DNA from: Deltaproteobacteria bacterium
GTDB taxonomy: Bacteria > Myxococcota > Myxococcia > Myxococcales > 40CM-4-68-19
Assembly: GCA_005879535.1 (NCBI GenBank)
Contig: VBKI01000075.1
Span: 1 to 36,084, forward strand
DNA: 36,084 bases
Direction of reading: 5' to 3'
Shown here: piece after piece, positions 1 through 8,544 of the stretch
Numbering within the stretch: the first letter of the stretch is position 1
Layout: each line of letters opens with the position of its first letter
Notes under the pieces: model-generated
What the model saw: only the letters and a program-made list of their open reading frames with translations
Databases searched by the model: none
What the model was told of the DNA's origin: nothing
Position numbers and translations under genes: made by a program

Positions 1-62
1 TCGCCCAGCCCGCCCGTCTTCACGTAGGGCGCCGCCTCGGACGCGACGAAGAGGATCTTCAC
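1..62 (-). CDS. glgA: Glycogen synthase GlgA, N-terminal fragment (runs off the window)
   Basis: Only the first 20 or so codons lie in the window. Read on the minus strand from a GTG at 62-60 they give MKILFVASEAAPYVKTGG followed by LG, the characteristic start of bacterial and plant starch/glycogen synthases (GT5), where the K-T-G-G-L segment binds ADP-glucose. The enzyme adds glucose from ADP-glucose to the non-reducing end of alpha-1,4-glucan in the cytoplasm. The start overlaps the galT stop by four bases (GTGA), so translation is probably coupled to galT. The context supports the call: glgC, which makes ADP-glucose, lies upstream in the same transcription direction. Nothing can be said about the rest of the gene. 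Confidence 0.85.
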   Translation of the reverse strand, partial: MKILFVASEAAPYVKTGGLG

Positions 63-1045
63 GAAAAGACCTCCGTCTGCCGGAGGAAGCTCGCTGCCTC
101 CTCCGGTGGCGTGGGATTGATGTAGCACCCGCTGGCCCACTCGAATCCAGCCTGCTGCGTGAGCACGGGCTTGAGCTCGAGGTGCCAGTGGTAGAAGTCG
201 TTCGGCGCCTCGCGCAGCGGCATGGTGTGCAGGAAGAGATTGAACGCGGGCTTTTCCAGCGCCACGTCCACCTTTCGCAGGACCGTCCGCAGAGCGTCCC
301 CGATGGCGTGAAGCTGTTGTCCGCTGGCCGACTCGTACGAGGAGCGGTGCGCCCGGGGCAGGATCCACAGCTCGAACGGGCTGCGCGCGGCCCACGGAGA
401 AAGGACAACCGCACCGTCGGACTCGAGCACCACGCGCTCCTTGTCGTGCGACTCCTGCGCGACGACGTCGCAAAAGACGCAGCGCTCCTTCTCGTCGAAA
501 TGGCGGCGCGCCGCACGCACTTCCGCATCCAGCGTCTCGGGAATGAACGGCAGGGCGATCAGCTGGGAGTGCCCATGAAAGAGGGTGGCGCCGGCGGGCC
601 CGCCGTGATTCTTGAATGCGATCAAGGATTTGAGGCGAATGTCTCGAGAGAGATCGACCATTCGCTCCTGCCACGCCCGCAGCACGCTCTCGATCTGCTC
701 GACCGGCTGGTCGGCCAGCGTGGCGCGGTGGTCGCGGGTCTCGATCACCACCTCGTGCGCGCCCACTCCGGCCATGCTGTCGAACATCCCGGCCCCTTCG
801 CGGACCATCTGGATCTCGGTGCGCAGGGCCGGGTAGCGGTTGGGGACCACGCGCAATGTCCAGCCGTTCTCGTCGCGCCGGGAAAGCACTTCCGGCGGCG
901 TCATCGACTCATTGCCGGGACAAAAGGGACAGACGCCCCCGTTGTGCTCGGGCGCCGGGCGCAGAAAAGCGCTCGGGCGCTCGGCACGCTCCGGCGCGAT
1001 GATCACCCATCGGCCCACGATCGGATCTCGGCGAAGTTCGGGCAC
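59..1045 (-). CDS. galT: Galactose-1-phosphate uridylyltransferase
   Basis: This 328-residue HIT-superfamily enzyme transfers UMP from UDP-glucose to galactose 1-phosphate (Leloir pathway, cytoplasm). It has the GalT opening L-R-x-D-P-I-V-G-R-W, a first zinc pair C39-P-F-C42, VVPNRYPAL at about 66-74, HEVVIE at 97-102 and the active-site H157-G-H159-S-Q161, in which H159 would be the nucleophile uridylylated during catalysis. A second C-x-x-C (CVFC) starts the C-terminal half, which ends in the YHWHLEL strand. The H-G-H-S-Q form differs from the HPHGQ of E. coli and resembles archaeal and short bacterial GalT. The start is a GTG without a clear ribosome binding site, 19 bases after the GH57 gene, and the stop overlaps glgA. 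Its place among glycogen genes suggests a supply of UDP-sugars or glucose 1-phosphate. A related nucleotidyltransferase specificity (ADP-glucose phosphorylase) is possible. Confidence 0.88.
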   Translation of the reverse strand: MPELRRDPIVGRWVIIAPERAERPSAFLRPAPEHNGGVCPFCPGNESMTPPEVLSRRDENGWTLRVVPNRYPALRTEIQMVREGAGMFDSMAGVGAHEVVIETRDHRATLADQPVEQIESVLRAWQERMVDLSRDIRLKSLIAFKNHGGPAGATLFHGHSQLIALPFIPETLDAEVRAARRHFDEKERCVFCDVVAQESHDKERVVLESDGAVVLSPWAARSPFELWILPRAHRSSYESASGQQLHAIGDALRTVLRKVDVALEKPAFNLFLHTMPLREAPNDFYHWHLELKPVLTQQAGFEWASGCYINPTPPEEAASFLRQTEVFS

Positions 1046-1064
1046 CCGCGCGCAATTTAGCAGG

Positions 1065-3176
1065 TCAGACGTGCCAGTGGGTCTGCTCGAAAGTCTGATC
1101 GGGCACCGTCAGCTCGAGCTCGCCGTAGCGGGGAAGCCGGTCGACCTCCACGCCGGCGCGGGTCAAGCGCAGCAACATGCCCGCGCGATCCCCGGGCGCC
1201 AGTCCGAGCGCGCTGATCGCCACGGACAGCTCGACGAGCGCCCCCGCGCGGCCCGCCCCGCACTTCGTTCCGCGCTCGTCGACCACGGAAGTCTCCGCTC
1301 CCGACGGAACCACCTGCATCCGCAGGGTCCGTTCGTCCTTGCCGCGCGTCAGGAGGATCCGCAACTCGCCGGACAAGTCGGCTCCCTGGACGGGGTCCAG
1401 GCGCACGTACAGGTCGGTGAGCGAGAACCCGTACCAGAGTTGCGAGAACGCTCCTCCTCCCTCGTACATGGCCGCTCCCGAGACGCTTCCGGGACGGTAG
1501 AATCCCGCCCCGTTCCACTCGAAATAGCTGCGCGAGTAGCCGTCGATCATCGGCCGGATCAGCCGCCGCGGCGAGATCGAGATGGCCGCCGCCTGCGACT
1601 TGTCCTTGTAGGGCGCGATGATCGGCCGCGCCAGGCGCTCCGGCGGCGCCATCCCGATGTGGCGGAAGATCTGCTCCACGTTGCGCCGGAAGAGCGCGTC
1701 GAACTCCGGCGCGTTCTCGGTGGTGAACTCGTCGCCGTACCACCAGAACCAGTCGCTCCCCTCGGCGGCCAGCGCAGCCTCGTATGCCTTTTCGAAGCGG
1801 TCCGGCGGCAGCTCGGGCCGGGTCCGCTCGAGAATGGCGCGCGCCTGCCCCAGCATCGTCCAGGCCTGGTTGTCCTCGGAGTGGCCGATCCAGATGCGGA
1901 AATTCGAGTCGATCCAGCTCCCGGAGTGGATGCGCGAAATCCGCGCCGCGGGGGGACGCGCCGCGATCTCCTCCCGGGGCAACACCGGGACGACGTCGTC
2001 GCCGAAACCACCGTAGAGCGCGTCCAGGAAGAGCTCGCCCGAGCGCGGATAGTGCTCCCACGGGTTCTCGCCATCGAGCGCGACGGTGACCGTGGCCTCC
2101 TCGTCCGCCGCTGCGAGGCGCGCGAAGAGGTCCTTGGCGGCGTCGGCCGGGTCGCTCTTGCCGTACCGGAAGCCGATGCGGTCGCTCAGGTCGCGATCGC
2201 GAAAGAACACCGCCACGTCGCCGCACATCCAGGGCGCATGGTGCAGGGGCTTGGGCGTGGGCTTCTCCAACTCGCTGCGCTCCAGGTTGCCCTGATCCGT
2301 CGCGCACCAGCTCACGCCTTCGGAGGCGAGGATCTGCAGCACTTCGGGCGATACCGACCCTTCGCTGGGCCACATGCCCACGGGCCGGGCGCCGAAGTCC
2401 CGCTCCGCCCGGGCGAGGCCGCGGCGGACCTGTTCGCGCGCGTCCTGCGGGAACTGGAAACGCGGCGGAAGCGCAGCGTCGGGCATCGCCCGGCGCGCGG
2501 AGTCGCTGTCCACGAGCAGCGGCAGGATGGGGTGGAACATCGGCGAGCACGTCAGCTCCACCGCGCCGCGCTGCGCCAGCGCTTTCCAGCGAGCGACGAT
2601 GCGGGCGGCGATCTTCCGCGAGACGTCGAAGAGCTGCGTCTTCTCTGCTTCGCTGAAGCCCCGCTCCTTGCGCACCAGTTCGGCGACGAGCGCATGCTCG
2701 CCGCGCGCAGCGAATCCCATCCACGCCAGCGCGAAATGCATCTGGAGGTCGATCAGGTCCTGCGTGGAGAAGCCCTCCTGTGCGCGCAGGAGGTCCACCT
2801 TGGCGGGATCCTTGCCGCGCTTCGCGAGGAGCTCGGCGTAGCGCGGGACGGGCTTCAGCCACAGTTCCCAGTCGACGGAGAAATCCTGACGCAGCACGTG
2901 TGCGCGCTCGGCGGCCGTCAGCGAGTCCGCCGGCTTGCGCGCGATCTGCTCGTCGCGGTCGACGGCTGCCCCGGACGCGTACGCCTCCAGCTGCAGCAGC
3001 AGCGAGGGCGCCCAGTTCGCCACAACCCGGGCGCGCTCGTGGCGCTCGAGGGCCGCGGCCATGTCGTTGTAGGACCGCGTGGCGTGCAGTCGGACCCAGG
3101 GAAGAACGGGCTGCCCGGATACCGGATCGCGGTACTCGGGCTGGTGCATGTGCCAGAGGAAGACGACGCGCGCCAA
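1065..3176 (-). CDS. Glycoside hydrolase family 57 protein (alpha-amylase/branching-type)
   Basis: A 703-residue protein of the COG1449-type GH57 family, acting on alpha-glucans with retention of configuration. The conserved GH57 regions are visible: HMHQPEY at 9-15, SPMFHPILPLL at 211-221, MWPSEG at 268-273 with E272 as the probable nucleophile, and ALDGENPW at 366-373 with D368 as the probable acid/base. A C-terminal beta-rich part (about 480-703) ends in a W-H-V motif, as in related proteins. No signal peptide is visible, so it is probably cytoplasmic. I chose TTG at 3176 because AAAGAGG lies five bases upstream and homologues begin just before the HMHQPEY strand; the frame stays open further upstream, but only as a shadow of glgC. 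The gene begins 11 bases after the glgC stop and is followed by galT and glgA. Amylase, branching and 4-alpha-glucanotransferase activities cannot be separated from the sequence. Confidence 0.85.
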   Translation of the reverse strand: MARVVFLWHMHQPEYRDPVSGQPVLPWVRLHATRSYNDMAAALERHERARVVANWAPSLLLQLEAYASGAAVDRDEQIARKPADSLTAAERAHVLRQDFSVDWELWLKPVPRYAELLAKRGKDPAKVDLLRAQEGFSTQDLIDLQMHFALAWMGFAARGEHALVAELVRKERGFSEAEKTQLFDVSRKIAARIVARWKALAQRGAVELTCSPMFHPILPLLVDSDSARRAMPDAALPPRFQFPQDAREQVRRGLARAERDFGARPVGMWPSEGSVSPEVLQILASEGVSWCATDQGNLERSELEKPTPKPLHHAPWMCGDVAVFFRDRDLSDRIGFRYGKSDPADAAKDLFARLAAADEEATVTVALDGENPWEHYPRSGELFLDALYGGFGDDVVPVLPREEIAARPPAARISRIHSGSWIDSNFRIWIGHSEDNQAWTMLGQARAILERTRPELPPDRFEKAYEAALAAEGSDWFWWYGDEFTTENAPEFDALFRRNVEQIFRHIGMAPPERLARPIIAPYKDKSQAAAISISPRRLIRPMIDGYSRSYFEWNGAGFYRPGSVSGAAMYEGGGAFSQLWYGFSLTDLYVRLDPVQGADLSGELRILLTRGKDERTLRMQVVPSGAETSVVDERGTKCGAGRAGALVELSVAISALGLAPGDRAGMLLRLTRAGVEVDRLPRYGELELTVPDQTFEQTHWHV

Positions 3177-3187
3177 GGCCGCCTCTT

Positions 3188-4426
3188 TCAGCCCGCGAGA
3201 CGCATTCCCTTGGGGACGATCACGATCCCCTTCGGGCTGACGAAGAACCGCTTTTTGTCCTCCTCGGGATCGTATCCGATCTGCAGACCCGCCGGGATGT
3301 CGACGTTCTTGTCGATGATCGCGCGGCGGATACGCGCGCGCCGGCCGACCTGGACGCCCTCGAAGAGGATGCTCTCCTGGACGTCCGCGTACGAGTTGAT
3401 GCGGACGTTCGGCGAGATCACCGAGCGGTCGACCCGGCCGCCCGAGATGATGCATCCCTCGGACACCAGCGAGTCGGTGGCGCGGCCGACCCGCTGCTCT
3501 TCCTCGTTGGCGAAAACGAACTTCGCCGGCGCGGCGGTGTGGGCCGGGGCGGTATAGATGGGCCAGCGGTCGTTGTAGAGCGAGAGCTTGGGGTCGACGG
3601 CGACGAGATCCATGTTGCACTCGTAATACGTGTCGAGATCGCCCACGTCCCGCCAGTAGCCTGCCTCGTTCGGGCCTTGGCCGGGTACGTTGTTCGTCGC
3701 GAAGTCGTAGACGGCAACCTTCGTGCGTTTGTGCATCTCGCTGATGATCGACTTGCCGAAGTCGTGTGCGGATTCCTTTCCCGCGTCGCGAACGATCTCC
3801 CGCACCAGAGCCTCGGTGCTGAAGAGATAGTTGCCCATGGAGACCAGGGCCGCCCGCGGGTTGCGAATCATCGGCTTCGGGTGCTTCGGCTTTTCCTGGA
3901 AGTCGACCATCCGGCCGCGCTCGTCGGCGGTGATGATCCCGAAGGAGCTGCCCTCCTCGAGGGGCATGGGAATGGCGGCGACCGTGCAGTCCGCCTTCTG
4001 CGCGACGTGGAAGTCGAGCATCTGGCGCACATCCATGCGGTAGATGTGGTCGGCGCCGAAGACGAACACGTAGTCGGGCTCCTCGTCGGTGACGAGGTTC
4101 AGGTTCTGGTAGATGGCGTCGGCGGACCCCTTGTACCACTCCGGTCCGGTGCGCTGCTGGGCGGGAACGCTCTCCACGAATTGTCCGAGCATCGAGCTCA
4201 GGCGCCAGCCGCGCGAGATGTGCGTGTTCAGCGATTCCGACTTGTATTGCGTCAGCACCTTCATCCGGAGCACGCCGGAGTTGGCGAAATTGGAGAGGAC
4301 GAAGTCGATGATCCGGTAGCGGCCGCCGAACGTGACCGCCGGCTTGGAGCGCTCCTGCGTGAGAGGCGCAAGACGGCGGCCTTCGCCGCCGGCGAGGATC
4401 ATGGCCAGGGTTTTGCCGACGGGCAT
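3188..4426 (-). CDS. glgC: Glucose-1-phosphate adenylyltransferase (ADP-glucose pyrophosphorylase)
   Basis: This 412-residue enzyme makes ADP-glucose from ATP and glucose 1-phosphate, the committed step of bacterial glycogen synthesis. It has the nucleotide-binding opening [16 protein letters not shown], the K-P-A-V-x-F-G-G-x-Y-R-I-I-D-F block, GSADAIYQN near 105, GADHIYRMD for the metal and substrate site, FQEKP, and [17 protein letters not shown]-terminal left-handed beta-helix of I/V-x-x-S/G repeats follows (about 300-390). Length matches the family. The ATG at 4426 has no strong ribosome binding site. It lies 65 bases after the adenosine deaminase gene and heads a tight run with the GH57, galT and glgA genes. 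The N-terminal region with R-x-x-P-L-T and the downstream basic residues suggests allosteric control by glycolytic intermediates, as in the family; effector specificity cannot be read from the sequence. Confidence 0.95.
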   Translation of the reverse strand: MPVGKTLAMILAGGEGRRLAPLTQERSKPAVTFGGRYRIIDFVLSNFANSGVLRMKVLTQYKSESLNTHISRGWRLSSMLGQFVESVPAQQRTGPEWYKGSADAIYQNLNLVTDEEPDYVFVFGADHIYRMDVRQMLDFHVAQKADCTVAAIPMPLEEGSSFGIITADERGRMVDFQEKPKHPKPMIRNPRAALVSMGNYLFSTEALVREIVRDAGKESAHDFGKSIISEMHKRTKVAVYDFATNNVPGQGPNEAGYWRDVGDLDTYYECNMDLVAVDPKLSLYNDRWPIYTAPAHTAAPAKFVFANEEEQRVGRATDSLVSEGCIISGGRVDRSVISPNVRINSYADVQESILFEGVQVGRRARIRRAIIDKNVDIPAGLQIGYDPEEDKKRFFVSPKGIVIVPKGMRLAG

Positions 4427-4443
4427 CCGCGGACGGTAGATCC

Positions 4444-4458
4444 CGGCGCACGGCGCCG
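4444..4458 (-). terminator. Possible weak hairpin after adenosine deaminase gene
   Basis: A perfect inverted repeat CGGCGC-ACG-GCGCCG lies 34 bases past the add stop and 17 bases before the glgC start. There is no T-tract after it. It could end part of the add transcript, or simply be a structured leader of glgC. The stem is short and GC-rich, of a kind that arises by chance in such DNA. Confidence 0.25.
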
Positions 4459-4491
4459 CAATGGCGTCGCGCCCGGCTGTTCAGCTTCCGA

Positions 4492-5619
4492 TCAGGCCCG
4501 CTTCACGGCCGGCGGCTTCGACGTGGCCGGCTTGGCGGGTATTGCCTTTGGAGCGCCGTTGCGCTGGGCGAACTCGCCGATGATCTCGTCCATCTCGTTC
4601 TGGGCCTTGCGCACGAGCTGGGCGCGATCGTGGAAGGTGAGGAACGCGCTCTTGAAGCCGGCCACCAGGATGTTGCGGATGTCGGCGGCGTTGAGGCCGA
4701 ACTGCCTGGAGACCACGGACAGCTCCTTGGTCACGGTGGTTTCGGTGATCAGCCTGTTGTCCGTGTTGATGGTCACCCGGATGCCGAAGTCCAGATAGAA
4801 CTTGAACGGATGCGTCGCCATGTCCGCGACGGCCCCGGTCTGCACGTTGCTGGACGGGCAGCACTCGATCGGGATGCGGTGGTCGTTGACGTAATTCAGG
4901 AGGTCGCCGTCCTCCCGCAGCCGCACGCCGTGGCCGATGCGGTGCGCGCCGCAGTAGTGCAGCGCCTGCGCGATGGACGGTGGGCCGTACGCCTCGCCGG
5001 CGTGGACCGTGCAGTTGATGTTGTTGTTCAGGATGAGCTGGAACGCTTCCTGGTGATCCTTGGCCGGGTTGCCATGCTCCGCTCCCGCCAGATCGAATCC
5101 CAGCACGCCCCGGTTCTTGTAAGCCACCGACAGCTCCGCGAGACGGAGCGAGACTTCCGGGCTCATGTTGCGGATGCCGCAGACCAGGACGCCCGCGAGG
5201 ATGCCGGTCTCCCGCGTTGCCGCGCGGAGCCCCTCGAGCACCGCCTCCACGACGACCGTGGGCTTGAGCCCCTTCTGGAGGTGGAGGACGGGCGCGTAAC
5301 GCACCTCGATGAGCTTGCAGTTCTCCGCGGCGGCGTCGATGGCCAGCTCGTATGCGGCGCGGTAGAGGGCGTCCTCCGTCTGCAGGACGCTGAGGGTAAT
5401 GTCGAAACCCTTCAGGTACTCCTCGAGGCTGCCGTGGCGCTCGCCGAGCTTCATCGACTTGGCCAGGCCATCCTCGGTGTCAGCGGGAAGGCGGATCCCC
5501 TGCTCTTCCGCCAGCGCGAGTACGGTGCTCAGGCGGAGCGACCCGTCCAGATGGCAATGCAGGTCGGTCTTCGGGAGCGCGTGGAGCAGTTCGTCGGTGA
5601 CGGGGACGTCGGGGATCAT
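4492..5619 (-). CDS. add: Adenosine deaminase
   Basis: A 375-residue amidohydrolase that converts adenosine to inosine in purine salvage. The zinc and catalytic motifs are in order: H21-C-H23-L-D-G-S, the VHAGEAYGP motif with the catalytic glutamate, RIGHGVRL, ECCPSSN, and TINTDN for the final aspartate ligand. The second Asp of the more common N-T-D-D is Asn here, a form I recall from actinobacterial members, so it is probably not a defect. The last 20 residues are a Pro/Ala/Lys-rich tail without a recognisable domain. The ATG at 5619 directly follows GGAGG with almost no spacer, which is unusual, but an in-frame TAG shortly upstream prevents an earlier start. The gene is divergent from the small membrane protein gene at 5672, with a 52-base gap that shows no convincing promoter. 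Confidence 0.92.
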   Translation of the reverse strand: MIPDVPVTDELLHALPKTDLHCHLDGSLRLSTVLALAEEQGIRLPADTEDGLAKSMKLGERHGSLEEYLKGFDITLSVLQTEDALYRAAYELAIDAAAENCKLIEVRYAPVLHLQKGLKPTVVVEAVLEGLRAATRETGILAGVLVCGIRNMSPEVSLRLAELSVAYKNRGVLGFDLAGAEHGNPAKDHQEAFQLILNNNINCTVHAGEAYGPPSIAQALHYCGAHRIGHGVRLREDGDLLNYVNDHRIPIECCPSSNVQTGAVADMATHPFKFYLDFGIRVTINTDNRLITETTVTKELSVVSRQFGLNAADIRNILVAGFKSAFLTFHDRAQLVRKAQNEMDEIIGEFAQRNGAPKAIPAKPATSKPPAVKRA

Positions 5620-5671
5620 CCTCCGACGGATCTAACCCATCCCCAGGGCCGGATCACGCTATCTTCCCTGC

Positions 5672-5992
5672 ATGTCCTGGCTGGCGCTGAAGCTCTCCTC
5701 GTGGCTGATCCACGCCTTGGTCGTCATGGTGTCCGTCGCGGCGGTTTCCAAAGGAAATCCGAAGAATACGCTGCCGCGAGCACTGATCGTGACCTTCCTC
5801 GTGGCGCTGCTCGTCACCCCGTTCGCCTGGTTCTGGTTCCTGCTCATCCCCGGGATCGTCGCGATGATCGCCTGGTTCCTCGTCTACAGCATCGCGTACG
5901 ACATCGGCTTTGGACAGGCATTCGCCGCGGGGCTGGTGCAGGTGGCCATCGGGCTGTTCGTCGACTACATGCTGCCGCCGCACATGTGGTGA
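5672..5992 (+). CDS. Small integral membrane protein, unknown function
   Basis: A 106-residue hydrophobic protein with three or four likely membrane segments: about 4-24, 36-56, 58-78 and 85-102. A short basic loop (SKGNPKN) lies after the first. There is no catalytic or binding motif that I recognise. The aromatic stretch FAWFWFLLIPG, rich in Trp and Phe, lies at the second/third segment boundary. The start ATG has no clear ribosome binding site. The gene stands alone between the divergent add gene and the convergent helicase gene, six bases from the helicase stop, so neighbours give no clue to its role. Amino-acid composition and an uninterrupted frame with a plausible topology make it a likely real gene, not a shadow. 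Confidence 0.7.
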   Translation: MSWLALKLSSWLIHALVVMVSVAAVSKGNPKNTLPRALIVTFLVALLVTPFAWFWFLLIPGIVAMIAWFLVYSIAYDIGFGQAFAAGLVQVAIGLFVDYMLPPHMW

Positions 5993-5998
5993 CCCGCT

Positions 5999-8506
5999 TT
6001 AAGCCGGGTCGATGAAGCGGGCGAGCACCTTCTTCAGGCCCACGCCGGGCCCGAAGCGGACGACGAGCTTGCGGTTCATCCCCTCGCCGTCCGCGTCCTC
6101 GACGGTGCCGACGCCGAAGCTCGGGTGCTTGACCCGCGATCCGGGTCCGAGGCCAGAGGCGCCGGGAGCGGCCGGTTTGACGACGGGCTTGGAGGCCGGG
6201 TCGTAGCGCGACTCCCGCATCTTGTTGCGCGCGGGCAGCGGGGAATCGTCGCCGTAGCGGGGCCGCTGATCGAACTCGTCGTAGAACACGTCCTTGCGGG
6301 CGCGCTCCTGCATCGGCGAAAGGCGGTCGAGGGCGGCCAGACCTTCCGTCAGATCGGGCGGCAGCTCGCGGACGAAGCGCGAGGGCGGATTGAAGCGCAG
6401 CTCGCCGAACAGCGAACGGCAGCGCGCGAGCGACATCGCCAGCCGCTTGCGGGCGCGGGTCATGCCGACGTAGCAGAGACGCCGCTCCTCGGCCATTTCG
6501 GCGGGGTCCTCCTCGCCCGACGCCATGGGGCCGGTCTGGCCGAGGGAGCGCGAGGAAGGAAACACCCGTTCCTCGAGGCCCGTCATCCAGACGGCGTCGA
6601 ACTCGAGGCCCTTGGCCGCGTGTAACGTCATCAGCGACACGCGATCGCCGCCGCCGGCCGCGTCCGCGTCGCCCACCAGCGCGAGCTGCTCGAGGAAGCC
6701 GAGCAGTGGCGTATCCGCGCGCCCGTCTTCGTCGTCGGGGGCCGCGGCGGCGAGAGCCGCCATCGCGTCCGGTCGGTCGCCCGGAGGATCCTCGGACGCC
6801 TGCGAGCTGCCCAGCGATCCGGGCGCGGCGCGCACGGCGCGCAGATACTGCGCGCGGGTCTGGGTGAGCGGATTTGGAACCAGCGGCTTTCCTTCCGCCT
6901 TGTCCGGCACTTCCCGGACGGGCTCGGCGGCCTGTACGACCTCGCCCGCCCAGGCGCGATCGAACTCGCGCGCCGCGCCGACGAGCTCCATCAGGTTTTC
7001 GAGACGATCCTCGCCCTCCTCCCCTTCCAATCGCAGGCGATCGGCGTAGCCCGTCTGGTCGATCACGCGCTCGATGGCGTCGGCGGCGCCCGCGTCCTGC
7101 GCCACTTGCTCCCGGAGTTTCTCGATCAGCGACTTGAACGGCACAAGCTTCGCGCGGGCGCCGGAGGGCATCTCCGGGTCGTCGGAGGCCAGCGTTTCCC
7201 AGAGCGAGAGACCCTGACGGTTCGCGGACGCGCGCAGATGGTCGACCGTGGTGTCGCCGATCCCACGAGGCGGCATGTTGATCACCCGCAGCAGATCGCC
7301 GTCGGAGCGTGGGTTCACGCAGAGGCGCAGGTACGCCGCGATGTCCTTCACCTCTGCCCGGTCGTAGAACGAGCGCCCGCGCACGACGCGGTAGGGGATG
7401 CGCCGGGCGCGAAGCGCATCTTCCAGCGCCCGCGATTGGGCATTGGCGCGATAGAAGACCGCCATCTCGGCGTACGACGTTCCCCGCGCGTTCTCCGCGT
7501 ACAGCTCGGAAGCGACGCGGCTGCCCTCGTCGCGCTCGTCCTCGGCGACGAAAACGCGCACCTTGTCGCCCTCGGCGGCGGCGGTCCACAGCTTCTTCTC
7601 CGCGCGGCGCTCGTTCTTCTCGATGACCGCGTGCGCCGCGCCGAGAATCCGACCCGAGCTGCGGTAGTTCTGCTCCAGCCGGACGACCTTCGTCCCCGCG
7701 AAGTGCTTCGGGAAGTCGAGGATGTTGTCCACCTCCGCGCCGCGCCAGCGGTAGATGGCCTGGTCATCGTCGCCGACCACGCAGAGGTTTCCGTGGACGG
7801 AGGCGAGCTGGCGGAGCAACTGGTACTGCGCCGGATTGGTGTCCTGGAACTCGTCCACCAGGATGTGGCGAAAGCGTCCGGCGTATCCTTGCAGGATGTC
7901 GTCCCGCTTCTTGAACAGCTCGCTGACCCTGACGATCAAGTCGCCGAAATCGACGGCGTTCGACGCCTGCAACGCCGCCTGGTAGCGCCCGTACACTTTG
8001 AGCCCGGTCTTCCCGGGTACGTCGTACTCCGCTACGCGCACCTCGGCGGGTAGCAGGCCGGCGTTCTTCCAGCGATCGATGCGCACGAGGTGCTGGCGCG
8101 AGGTGCCGACGTCGAACCCCAGGTCGCTGGTCGCCCGTTTCGCCTCCGCCAGCTGATCCGCATCGTCGTAAATGGCGAAGCTCCGGGTGAGGCCGAGAGC
8201 TTCGGCCTCGCGCCGGAGGATCCGCGCACCTGCCGCATGAAACGTCGCGACCCACAGGCGCTGCGCGTCCGGGCCAACCAGCTTCTCGACCCGCTGGCGA
8301 AGCTCTCCGGCGGCCTTGTTCGTGAACGTGACCGCCAGGATCTCTGGCGCCCGGGCAAGGCGCTCGCGGAGCAGGTGCGCGATCCGGTGCGTGAGCACGC
8401 GGGTCTTGCCGGAGCCGGCGCCCGCCAGGATGAGCAAGGGACCTTCGCCGTGGCGGACCGCTTCGAGCTGCGGAGGATTGAGGACTTTGGCCAGCGGATC
8501 GGACAC
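5999..8506 (-). CDS. uvrD: ATP-dependent DNA helicase, UvrD/PcrA/Rep family
   Basis: An 835-residue superfamily 1A 3'-5' DNA helicase for nucleotide excision repair, mismatch repair or clearing of replication forks. All helicase motifs are present: Q-motif LNPPQ at 9-13, Walker A AGAGSGKT at 28-35, TFTNKAA at 60-66, Walker B LVDEFQDTN at 216-224, VGDDDQAIYRWRGA at 244-257, LEQNYRS at 277-283, the motif V region SLMTLHAAKGLEFD at 624-637, and motif VI YVGMTRARKRL. The C-terminal end (about 785-835), with V-K-H-P-S-F-G-V-G-T-V, is the Tudor-like RNA-polymerase-binding domain typical of PcrA/UvrD. An extra Ala/Asp/Pro-rich stretch sits at about 522-597 in the 2B region. The start is GTG without an obvious ribosome binding site, 38 bases from the divergent RNase J gene. 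PcrA and UvrD names are both possible. Confidence 0.93.
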   Translation of the reverse strand: MSDPLAKVLNPPQLEAVRHGEGPLLILAGAGSGKTRVLTHRIAHLLRERLARAPEILAVTFTNKAAGELRQRVEKLVGPDAQRLWVATFHAAGARILRREAEALGLTRSFAIYDDADQLAEAKRATSDLGFDVGTSRQHLVRIDRWKNAGLLPAEVRVAEYDVPGKTGLKVYGRYQAALQASNAVDFGDLIVRVSELFKKRDDILQGYAGRFRHILVDEFQDTNPAQYQLLRQLASVHGNLCVVGDDDQAIYRWRGAEVDNILDFPKHFAGTKVVRLEQNYRSSGRILGAAHAVIEKNERRAEKKLWTAAAEGDKVRVFVAEDERDEGSRVASELYAENARGTSYAEMAVFYRANAQSRALEDALRARRIPYRVVRGRSFYDRAEVKDIAAYLRLCVNPRSDGDLLRVINMPPRGIGDTTVDHLRASANRQGLSLWETLASDDPEMPSGARAKLVPFKSLIEKLREQVAQDAGAADAIERVIDQTGYADRLRLEGEEGEDRLENLMELVGAAREFDRAWAGEVVQAAEPVREVPDKAEGKPLVPNPLTQTRAQYLRAVRAAPGSLGSSQASEDPPGDRPDAMAALAAAAPDDEDGRADTPLLGFLEQLALVGDADAAGGGDRVSLMTLHAAKGLEFDAVWMTGLEERVFPSSRSLGQTGPMASGEEDPAEMAEERRLCYVGMTRARKRLAMSLARCRSLFGELRFNPPSRFVRELPPDLTEGLAALDRLSPMQERARKDVFYDEFDQRPRYGDDSPLPARNKMRESRYDPASKPVVKPAAPGASGLGPGSRVKHPSFGVGTVEDADGEGMNRKLVVRFGPGVGLKKVLARFIDPA

Positions 8507-8544
8507 GGGCGGTGTGATAACCCAAAAGACGGTACGATGCGGCG

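Noticed and set aside
840-3557. 905-codon open frame on the plus strand over galT and the GH57 gene
   Set aside because: The translation is Arg/Pro/Gly-rich with no domain, as expected from the third-position GC bias of the real minus-strand genes.
5620-5671. Divergent promoter between add and the small membrane protein gene
   Set aside because: No -35/-10 pair with sensible spacing was found on either strand in the 52 bases.
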